From Bacillus methanolicus (GTDB taxonomy: Bacteria; Bacillota; Bacilli; Bacillales; Cytobacillaceae), in the NCBI RefSeq assembly GCF_008764295.1, contig NZ_VTQX01000016.1:31925-95924 (forward strand): a stretch of 64,000 nucleotides of DNA. The letters run 5' to 3'. Numbering within the stretch: the stretch's first letter is position 1; each line of letters opens with the position of its first letter. The notes under the pieces were generated by a model that saw only the letters and a program-made list of their open reading frames with translations, ran no database searches and had not been told where the DNA came from. Shown here one piece after another: positions 20,570 through 27,099 of the stretch. The position numbers and the translations under genes were made by a program.

Positions 20570-20651
20570 AACTTTTTAGTAGAATGATATTAAAGGATTA
20601 AAGTGAAAATGGCAAACGAGTAATTTAAATTATCTGTAATGAGGGATAAAA

Positions 20652-21542
20652 ATGAATAGTTTGAACACATATCTAATAGGAGACACATTAAGGTCATTTC
20701 GTGAATACAAAAAATTATCGATTGAAGAACTTTCAGAAGGTGTGTGTACAGAAGAAGAACTAAGTTCATTTGAAAAACAAGTCTCATACCCAGATCTCGA
20801 AACTTTGAATTCACTATTGAGAAAATTGAATGTCGACTTAGCTTATTTTTTTAACGTTGCCTCGAAGTCCTCTATCAATTATTCAAATGCGGTTATTCGA
20901 TTGATTAATCGATATAAAAGGGATTGGGATTATGAAAGAATCCAAGAGATTTTAGATAAAGAATTATGCAACCCGATTTTTCAAACCGATCACTTAAGAC
21001 AATTTCTCATTTGGCATCAAGGGATTTGTAAGTTTTACTTAGAGAAAAATCTGGACGAGGCATTGGAGCTATTGTATGAAGCCATTGATATTACGAATAA
21101 AAAAAGAGAAGATTTTAATGAAAGAGAAATTGAAATATTAACAAGCATTGCCATTTTGCATAAGGAATCTAATAAATTTGAGGAAGCGATATCAATATTC
21201 AAAAAGGCTTTAGATTATTTTGAAAGTCTTCCAGATATTCTTGATCCTAGAGGAAAGATAAGAGTTTATTTTGGATTAGCCCAGGCTTTAACAGAAGTAT
21301 GTCAATATGAGGAATCTTTAATTTATTGCAAAACAGGCATTGAGTATTGTATTACTCATGAGCTTATATATTTATTATCAAGTTTATATTATCAGACTGG
21401 TGAAAATCTAATTAAATTGTTTCGTAAAGAGGAAGGATTAGAGTATTTAGATAGAGCAATATATATCCTTAAAGTGCAGGAAAATAAAAAATTTATAAAA
21501 ATTATTGAAAATGAAAAAGACAAATTACTACATCAGTGGTAA
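20652..21542 (+). CDS. PlcR-like HTH-TPR quorum-sensing regulator (RNPP family)
   Basis: A 296-residue cytoplasmic protein. Residues 10-65 form a XRE-type helix-turn-helix (IGDTLRSFREYKKLSIEEL); about 75-290 are helical repeats of TPR type, e.g. FEEAISIFKKALDYFES and QYEESLIYCKTGIEYC. Size and order match PlcR (285 aa), and the last third can be aligned by eye with PlcR (RYEESLYQVNKAIEIS, LYYQRGE versus LYYQTGE). Such proteins bind a re-imported peptide in the TPR groove and then control transcription. The gene for a repeat-bearing signal precursor follows 37 nt downstream on the same strand. Its targets are unknown. The starting ATG is 6 nt from GAGGG. Confidence 0.88.
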   Translation: MNSLNTYLIGDTLRSFREYKKLSIEELSEGVCTEEELSSFEKQVSYPDLETLNSLLRKLNVDLAYFFNVASKSSINYSNAVIRLINRYKRDWDYERIQEILDKELCNPIFQTDHLRQFLIWHQGICKFYLEKNLDEALELLYEAIDITNKKREDFNEREIEILTSIAILHKESNKFEEAISIFKKALDYFESLPDILDPRGKIRVYFGLAQALTEVCQYEESLIYCKTGIEYCITHELIYLLSSLYYQTGENLIKLFRKEEGLEYLDRAIYILKVQENKKFIKIIENEKDKLLHQW

Positions 21543-21579
21543 TATATAGTAGAATAAGGAATTTAGGAGGTAGGATATT

Positions 21580-21768
21580 TTGAAAAAAATAATGTTGAAA
21601 AGTGTGTTGGCTGTTTCGTTATTAGGTCTAGTTTTCTCATTTTCTAATTCAAGTGCTTCCGCAGGAATACCTTCTGAACACAAACATAGTGCAACGTATG
21701 AACTTGCAGGAATTCCTTCAGAACATTCAGTAATTAAACCACTAATGGGGATTCCTTCAGAACATTAA
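21580..21768 (+). CDS. Signal-peptide precursor with three GIPSEH copies (PapR/Phr-like)
   Basis: A 62-residue secreted precursor. Residues 1-28 are a signal peptide: Lys-rich start, hydrophobic core VLAVSLLGLVFSF, and an AxA cleavage site (ASA) at 26-28. GIPSEH occurs at 29-34, 44-49 and 57-62. The first copy starts right after the cleavage site, and the last is the exact C-terminus, as in PapR and Phr precursors. PapR-type heptapeptides such as SDLPFEH share the hydrophobic-Pro-x-Glu-aromatic/His pattern. The start is TTG, 9 nt behind AGGAGG, and a terminator follows at once. Inference: this is the cognate pheromone of the upstream RNPP regulator, in three copies per chain. Confidence 0.87.
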   Translation: MKKIMLKSVLAVSLLGLVFSFSNSSASAGIPSEHKHSATYELAGIPSEHSVIKPLMGIPSEH

Positions 21769-21775
21769 TAAAGGG

Positions 21776-21815
21776 AAAAGCGAGGTATGAATTAAGTTCA
21801 TCCTCGCTTTTTTGT
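21776..21815 (+). terminator. Terminator of the RNPP cassette
   Basis: Long stem AAAAGCGAGG-TATGAA / TTCAT-CCTCGCTTTT with five-nt loop and six T, directly after the signal precursor, which closes the two-gene unit. Confidence 0.88.
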
Positions 21816-22051
21816 TGCATTTTTAACTCCTTTATGCAGGATTTAAATAGAATTTTGGACCTTCAATAATGAAGCTATATGATTTGTTAAACACCTTTAA
21901 TTGAAACAAGTTGAAAGTATTTTTAGAAGACCACATCTTGCTTACGTTTAAACCAGCTAGCCTTACGACTAAATGCTACAGCATAAACTCATTATTCTTT
22001 TATTTATCGTTCCACTCAAATCAAAATGCGGGTGGGCGACATTGTTACTGT

Positions 22052-22300
22052 TTAAGCTAAGTATGATCTAGTGGCGAGTGAGTTGGCTCCAACAGGTTCA
22101 CTCTCTTGATTTTCTGATTCTGTGGTTGGGTCAATTTCCGGATCGGCCATAAACAGTCCTACTAGCATTAAAATAAAACCAGAGGCAATAAGAGTGAAAA
22201 ATCTTTTTGTTACAAAGGTTTTTTTAAGCAGTGATACAACAAGATAGATTAATGATCCGATGAATAAAACAGTTCCTAAAATAAATATAAGCAAATCCAT
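22052..22300 (-). CDS. Small membrane protein, 82 aa
   Basis: Not recognised as a named family. Two membrane helices are evident: residues 3-26 (LLIFILGTVLFIGSLIYLVVSLL) and about 33-51 (FFTLIASGFILMLVGLFMA), joined by a basic loop KKTFVTKRF. A Glu/Pro/Ser-rich tail follows. The start ATG is well placed behind GAAGGGGGAA. It is monocistronic and read toward the RNPP cassette. No terminator was seen past its stop. Whether it belongs to the signalling system is unknown. Confidence 0.65.
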   Translation of the reverse strand: MDLLIFILGTVLFIGSLIYLVVSLLKKTFVTKRFFTLIASGFILMLVGLFMADPEIDPTTESENQESEPVGANSLATRSYLA

Positions 22301-22502
22301 TTTTTTCCCCCTTCAATAACATTAGTTCCGCTTCGTAGTCCAAGTGCGTGTTTAATGATATTCCCATCCTACGAATAATAATAACAAATTATTTCTAAGT
22401 CAGCTTACTTTGTCGTTCCCAATGTGGATTAGTATTTTAACGATAGCCGTACGTTGAATTAAATGCTGAATAGAATAGGTACATAAGAATTGATTCCATA
22501 TA

Positions 22503-22525
22503 AAAAAACCTTCCGTTTAGAAGGG
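22503..22525 (-). terminator. Short terminator downstream of the possible immunity gene
   Basis: On the minus strand a CCTTC/GAAGG stem with a 6-nt loop is followed by seven T, about 25 nt past the stop of the gene at 22549. Confidence 0.6.
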
Positions 22526-22548
22526 CTACATATTATCAGTATGTAAAA

Positions 22549-22797
22549 TTACTCCTCTTCATTTCTGAAGACTTTATCAGCATGTTGAATAGTAATAATT
22601 TTCTTTTCTGCATTGACTGTAATTACACAGTCCCAGGTTGGTTTAATCTGAAGATTTGCATTCTCATCAATCCAAAGAACACCATTCAATTCGAATGCGT
22701 CCTCTAAGATAACTAATTTTTTTTCATTGGGATCAGTAACAGGAAACAATCCTTCTTGTAAATCTACATTCCAATCAAAAAATTTAATTTGCTTCAT
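22549..22797 (-). CDS. Hypothetical 82-aa protein, possible immunity protein
   Basis: An acidic soluble protein with a beta-rich look (KQIKFFDWNVDLQEGLFPV, DCVITVNAEKKIITI) and no membrane segment or known motif. It begins 11 nt after the end of a decayed secreted-protein gene on the same strand, with a strong AAAGGAGG site. Small intact genes placed directly after a toxin C-terminus are often immunity genes; here that role is inferred only from position and size. It is intact, while the upstream gene is broken. Confidence 0.6.
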   Translation of the reverse strand: MKQIKFFDWNVDLQEGLFPVTDPNEKKLVILEDAFELNGVLWIDENANLQIKPTWDCVITVNAEKKIITIQHADKVFRNEEE

Positions 22798-22808
22798 AAA
22801 ATCCTCCT

Positions 22809-23352
22809 TTAATCCCCAATAATATTTTCATATTTATCTAGAGATGCTATTCGTTTAGTACTAGTATTACCAACTTTCCAAGCTCTTTTGTTACCATTAT
22901 AGCCCGTATGACCAGACTCGTCTTTATCTATTTTCCATTTTCCGATGGTAAAAGTTCCGCTGCTTTTCGATATTACTTGCAATATCAGACTTTTTTTGCT
23001 TTTAGGAATGTCTGCTGCAGCTTTTTCAGCTGCCTTTTTTCTAAAATATGCACTTACTTGATTAGACAACCATGATCCAGCAGCAATTATCGCTTCACCA
23101 ATAACTAGAGCTCCAGTTGCAGTTAAAGCAATTTGACCTATACAATAAAATAAACTCCTGCTACTGCTGGGATAGCTGCAATATGAAATTCCCCATTTCC
23201 TGATTCAATCTCTATTAATATAGTGCCCAGAGCATTAGGATGATTAGGATTAAGATATTCCTTTTTACAATAGGCGATCGTTCTAAAGCAAATGAAGATG
23301 ATGTAACTGAAAAGTTCAACATAAAGACCAAGAATATTGCGATTTTTTTGAG
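22809..23352 (-). pseudogene. Decayed secreted protein gene, toxin-like, two frameshifts
   Basis: Read on the minus strand from about 23352, the frames join as: signal-peptide-like KKIAIFLVFMLNFSVTSSSFA; then ERSPIV; a -1 shift in an A run near 23261-23268; NPNHPNALGTILIEIESGNGEF and AAIPAVAGVYFIV; a stop caused by an apparent 2-nt TA insertion near 23138-23143; then QIALTATGALVIGEAIIAAG and a C-terminal domain rich in Lys, Gly and Ser ending at 22809. The last 86 codons are open from a TTG at 23069 but lack a Shine-Dalgarno site. Ancestral length was about 175 residues. A hydrophobic centre plus soluble C-terminus before a small intact gene suggests a toxin-immunity pair. No family name is claimed. 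Confidence 0.65.
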
Positions 23353-23521
23353 TGGTTAATCATGATAAATGGAGTGATCATCTAAACAAATATTATAAAA
23401 ACTAATAAATTATATATTATTTGCTAATTAACGGAAATTTAATATATTTTTGGTGTTTTTGGATTATTTTTGAGAATTATAAAATGTGATAAAATCTTAC
23501 TGAAGGGAAGGAGTGTTATCC

Positions 23522-23638
23522 TTGGAAGCAATTTTTTTCTTCGGAGGGATGTTTTTGGTGTTTCTTTCAGGAGTTGGACTTCTGTACTGGGGAGCATCTA
23601 CTTTATTCAAGATAAGTAAGAAAGCTAAAATTAACTAA
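23522..23638 (+). CDS. 38-aa single-span membrane peptide
   Basis: TTG start 8 nt behind AAGGAG. The product has one hydrophobic helix (about residues 4-29, with FFFGGMFLVFLSGVGLLYW) and a basic tail KISKKAKIN. It has its own terminator directly after the stop. The plan is that of small hydrophobic peptides such as type I toxins or membrane regulators, but none is recognised. The good ribosome site and terminator favour a real gene despite its size. Confidence 0.6.
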   Translation: MEAIFFFGGMFLVFLSGVGLLYWGASTLFKISKKAKIN

Positions 23639-23639
23639 C

Positions 23640-23676
23640 AAAAGAGCTTCTCTAATTTCGGAGAAGCTCTTTTGTA
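23640..23676. terminator. Bidirectional terminator
   Basis: Perfect 13-bp stem AAAAGAGCTTCTC / GAGAAGCTCTTTT, 8-nt loop, lying between the 38-aa gene (plus) and the truncated secreted-protein gene (minus). Confidence 0.88.
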
Positions 23677-24144
23677 TTAAAGATAGTCGTTAGCTGTACA
23701 GAAACTTTTTACGATTTTAACATCTTTCCATTTTTTACATGCAGATGTAACTCCCCATTGATAGAAATCAGCTGTGATATTTGATGCTAGTTCCCATCTT
23801 ACGAATGCAGATAATGTGGCTAGGAAAGCTACAACTATAACAGGAAGTGCTTGTATAGAAAATTCCTCTTCACTTGGATTTAAAAATCCTGCTACAGTTT
23901 CTAATTGTTCGTTATCGACATTCTTAAAGAATAAGCTAATTTCCTCAATTTCTTTATCAGAGAGCTTTTCTTTTGCTTTCTGATAATCAATTGAATAAAT
24001 CCCATTTTCAAAAGTCAGAGACTCAGCAACAATTTGTTGTTTCTCTTTAAATTCAGTTGATTCTACATTTACATTTGCTGCTTTTGCTGTAGACAGTGAT
24101 AACTCTGAGAAAATTAAAACTAATGACTGTGTTCTTACTTCAAT
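23677..24144 (-). pseudogene. 5'-truncated secreted peptide gene, bacteriocin-like
   Basis: An open frame of 155 codons on the minus strand with no ATG, GTG or TTG start: it opens after a TGA at 24145-24147. Its first residues (SLVLIFSELSLSTAKAAN) look like the end of a signal peptide with an AKA cleavage site. An acidic middle (KEKLSDKEIEEISLFFKNVD) leads to SIQALPVIVVAFLATLSAF and a Trp/Lys-rich C-terminus with two Cys about 16 residues apart (SACKKWKDVKIVKSFCTAN). The preceding terminator of the DUF3231 gene sits right where the 5' end should be, so the start region appears deleted. A rare ATT start at 24142 cannot be excluded. A bacteriocin-like role is inference. Confidence 0.6.
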
Positions 24145-24146
24145 TC

Positions 24147-24175
24147 AAAACAAAATGCCCTCATAAAGAGGACAT
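24147..24175 (-). terminator. Terminator of the DUF3231 gene
   Basis: On the minus strand ATGTCCTC, 5-nt loop, GAGGGCAT (one G:T pair), then TTTTGTTTT. Confidence 0.75.
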
Positions 24176-24183
24176 GATAGATT

Positions 24184-25188
24184 TTACTTTTCTTTACTAA
24201 TATTCTTTCTATTTGGAGCAAGTGGTGGTTGTTCTAGCCATTTATACTTGGTCATTATATTAAACCAATCTTCTGTGACCATAAGGTTCTTCAATATGAT
24301 TTTCTCATAAGTTGTCACAAGGTCTAGCCGCATTGCAGATGCAAGCCCAGCTCCATGATAAGATTGTGCAGATTGTAATAAGAACCCAATGTGATACAAC
24401 ATTAACTTGTCCGAAAAGGGTGAATCTTGAGAAGTGGTAACCTCTGATTCCCAAGACATAGGTACAGGTAAATTATCTCCTTTTAGAATTTTACTTAGCA
24501 ACTGAATTTGCTGATCTGAGGTGTTTTGAGTATTCTTTAAAAATTTCCTAACGTCTTGTGATTGTGTTACCTGACTAAATGCAATTGAAAGAGATTTTTC
24601 CATTATTTTCTTTTTTAAGTTAAGAGATAGTGCAATAATTTCTGTTGCCGCTAACGGACGTTTTTCTCCAAAATAGCCATCTAAAAATTGTTGACCTGAA
24701 ACAAATTCAGGACTTTTATCAGGGTAGAAGTAGGGATCTCTTTGGAAGTGTCCCTTTTCAAGTAGTAATTCAATAGTTTGATGGTACATTTTAATTCCAT
24801 CATTATTACATGAATCATAGAAGTATCTTAGGTCCTTTCTTACAGAAGAACTTAGTGAAGTAGAATGCCCAATTAAGCCATGCAGGGTCATAATATGTAA
24901 ATAGTGTAAACAAAAAATGTCAGAAAACAATCTTTCGGTACCTTTGTTTAGATCCGAATCAGTAAAACCAACTGGAATTGGAAATCCTTCTTTTTCAATA
25001 AAAATTTTAATCTGATTTTTTTGTTTACCAAATATCTTTACTGCGTCTTCGAAAAGCATCTTTATTTTTTCATCTTCGATGGTGGACAACATATATTGAT
25101 TTACAATATCAACGGCGGTCCCGTTAACATATTCTCCCCATAGTGTACCTATTTCGGAAGATGTGAGTTTTAAATCTTCTTTTTCCAT
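24184..25188 (-). CDS. DUF3231 family protein
   Basis: A 334-residue, mostly helical protein made of two similar halves (each with a block like LTSSEIGTLWGEYVN / LAATEIIALSLNLKKK and a His/Gln-rich helix such as HYLHIMTLHGLIGHS / LMLYHIGFLLQSAQSYHGAG). This two-fold ferritin-like repeat is typical of DUF3231, a family frequent in spore-formers and of unknown function. The start ATG follows GAGGTGATT. The gene is monocistronic with its own terminator. It is the only intact longer gene between the RNPP cassette and rpsD besides the small genes. Confidence 0.82.
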   Translation of the reverse strand: MEKEDLKLTSSEIGTLWGEYVNGTAVDIVNQYMLSTIEDEKIKMLFEDAVKIFGKQKNQIKIFIEKEGFPIPVGFTDSDLNKGTERLFSDIFCLHYLHIMTLHGLIGHSTSLSSSVRKDLRYFYDSCNNDGIKMYHQTIELLLEKGHFQRDPYFYPDKSPEFVSGQQFLDGYFGEKRPLAATEIIALSLNLKKKIMEKSLSIAFSQVTQSQDVRKFLKNTQNTSDQQIQLLSKILKGDNLPVPMSWESEVTTSQDSPFSDKLMLYHIGFLLQSAQSYHGAGLASAMRLDLVTTYEKIILKNLMVTEDWFNIMTKYKWLEQPPLAPNRKNISKEK

Positions 25189-25275
25189 GTAATCACCTCA
25201 TTCCTATCTTTTCCAAGATGTGAGGATTCTATAGGGGAAACTTTTTAGATAATGGATTAAAAATGGCTGGTAGAG

Positions 25276-25461
25276 CTTATTGAAACAGCCTCCTGAGTGC
25301 GATTATTGCGGCGAATTAACTGATAAAGTTCGACCATCACCTTGTGTATGGAGGATTCATCATTAATGTGCAGGCATTGCTTGCGTATGACCAAAAAGGA
25401 ATATGCTGCTTCCCAGGATGATCATATTGGCATGTTTGAGGATTACCCGCATTTCATATAA
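25276..25461 (+). pseudogene. Remnant of a small phage- or plasmid-type gene
   Basis: The plus strand reads PPECDYCGELTDKVRPSPC, then after shifts VQALLAYDQK and, one base later, EYAASQDDHIGMFEDYPHF before TAA. The CxxC motif and the acidic C-terminus look like one short protein broken by at least two frameshifts. The type is reminiscent of small zinc-finger proteins of Bacillus phages; this is from memory and not confirmed. The rest of 25189-25840 holds only further short fragments and no intact gene. Confidence 0.4.
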
Positions 25462-25840
25462 ACACAAGGTAGGAGGAATTTAGTTGGATAATTTAAGCGT
25501 TACAAAATACTTTATAGGTGGTTTAGGTTGGAATTGACTCATCTACTAAAACGGGTTTTATTGCATATATCAGGAGCATACAAGACAATAAGAAGAAAAT
25601 CCAAAAGTATAAAAGATGTGGTCGGAGATAAAAAAGTGATTTGGATCGCAGCCTAAGTTATGTATTTTTACAATGAGTGAAAATCGAAAAAGAGGATTTC
25701 TCAGCTTGTGTGGGAAACTCCCTCATGATCAGGTCGTTTTATGAGCTACAATTAAATTGAGCGCCTGTCCACTTAATTAAGAGAATCTCCCAAAAGTACC
25801 CCCAAATAAGTGGGGGAAATTACATTATTCTACAAAGCAG

Positions 25841-25892
25841 AAAATAAATAAAAATCCCCAGAACCATTGAATGAACAATGTTTCTAGGGATT
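25841..25892 (-). terminator. Terminator of rpsD
   Basis: On the minus strand AATCCCTAGAAACATTG pairs with CAATGGTTCTGGGGATT around a 6-nt loop, then TTTTTATTTATTT. Confidence 0.85.
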
Positions 25893-25921
25893 CGGTAGTC
25901 GCTAATTGAATAGCAATTAAA

Positions 25922-26524
25922 TTAACGAGAATAGTACTCAACGATTAGAGATTCGTTCACTTCAGCTGGAAGTTCAGAACGCTCTGGAAGGCGAGTAAAA
26001 GTACCTTCTAGTTTATCAGCATCAAAAGTTAAGAAGTCAGGTACGAAGTTATTTACTTCGATTGCTTCTTTAATGATGTCTAGGTTACGTGATTTTTCGC
26101 GAACGCCGATTGTTTGACCAGCAACTACGCGGTAAGATGGGATATCTACACGTTTACCATCCACTAGAATATGACCATGGTTTACAAGCTGACGAGCTTG
26201 ACGACGAGTACGAGCTAAACCTAAACGGTAAACGACGTTATCTAAACGAGACTCAAGTAGAGCCATGAAGTTTTCACCGTGTACACCAGCCATTTTACCA
26301 GCTTTGTCGAATAGGTTACGGAACTGACGCTCGTTCACACCATACATATGACGAAGCTTTTGCTTCTCTTGTAATTGTAAACCGTATTCTGATAATTTTT
26401 TACGTTGGTTTGGACCATGTTGTCCAGGAGCGTATGGACGCTTTTCTAATTCTTTACCTGTACCGCTTAATGAAATACCTAGACGGCGAGATAATTTCCA
26501 GCTTGGACCTGTATAACGAGCCAT
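25922..26524 (-). CDS. rpsD: 30S ribosomal protein S4
   Basis: A 200-residue primary 16S rRNA-binding protein of the 30S body. The N-terminal [19 protein letters not shown] and the S4 RNA-binding domain (about residues 90-150, [20 protein letters not shown]) are clear. No zinc-binding Cys cluster is present; this is the Cys-free form. It stands alone, with a strong GGAGGAG site, a sigma-A promoter 230 nt upstream and a structured leader, consistent with the autogenous control known for Bacillus S4. Confidence 0.98.
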   Translation of the reverse strand: MARYTGPSWKLSRRLGISLSGTGKELEKRPYAPGQHGPNQRKKLSEYGLQLQEKQKLRHMYGVNERQFRNLFDKAGKMAGVHGENFMALLESRLDNVVYRLGLARTRRQARQLVNHGHILVDGKRVDIPSYRVVAGQTIGVREKSRNLDIIKEAIEVNNFVPDFLTFDADKLEGTFTRLPERSELPAEVNESLIVEYYSR

Positions 26525-26589
26525 GAAAGACTCCTCCTTATGTTTTTATTTGGGTAAAATAAAAACAGACGTGACAGCAACAATTATGC

Positions 26590-26710
26590 TCATTTTGTTT
26601 TCAAGTACCTTCGCCCTCGCAGCAGAGGGTTACGCAGTACCCCATCATCGAAATGCGTTAGGAGCCGATGGCCCCTGAAGCTAGACTTCAGATTGAGGAA
26701 CAAAATGAAA
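26590..26710 (-). promoter_or_regulatory. rpsD leader, putative S4 autoregulatory RNA
   Basis: In the 5' untranslated region of rpsD, CATTTTGTT (26591-26599) and AACAAAATG (26699-26707) can pair to close a roughly 115-nt domain containing further GC-rich segments. Bacillales rpsD leaders carry an S4-binding structure that represses translation or elongation when S4 is in excess. The fold was judged by eye only. Confidence 0.7.
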
Positions 26711-26755
26711 ACATAAAAGGTGTTCACATAGGCTGCGATATTTTACACAAAGAAT

Positions 26756-26785
26756 ATTATATCTATAATTGGGAAGAGAAGTCAA
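26756..26785 (-). promoter_or_regulatory. rpsD promoter
   Basis: On the minus strand TTGACT (complement of 26780-26785), 18 nt, TATAAT (complement of 26756-26761); a strong vegetative promoter. Confidence 0.8.
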
Positions 26786-27099
26786 GGAAATAATAAAAAA
26801 AGAATAAGAACATTAATAATCCATAAGACTTATATGGTATAATAGGAATGGTTGTCTTAAATAGAAGTACGAGTGTCTATGACAAATGTACAAGCACGAT
26901 CTTGATTTTTGCCTTTTTTTAGGATACTTTTAGGTGGATGAAATAGGAGTTTAGACTCAGTTTGCCTTGTTTTTGCTGTGATAAATATCAATTCTTGATG
27001 CTAAATTGACAAAAAAATGACAAAAATCCACTGCGCATTATTATATAATAAAAGTATAGCGATCGTTTAAGAAAACGGATGATAATAGGTGATGATAGA

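Noticed and set aside
23774..23983. Plus-strand 69-codon open frame
   Set aside because: It is antisense to the truncated secreted-protein frame, which has better protein character, and lacks a ribosome site.
25797..25816. CCCCCA/TGGGGG hairpin as a terminator
   Set aside because: No T tract on either strand, and the rpsD terminator is already accounted for closer to the gene.
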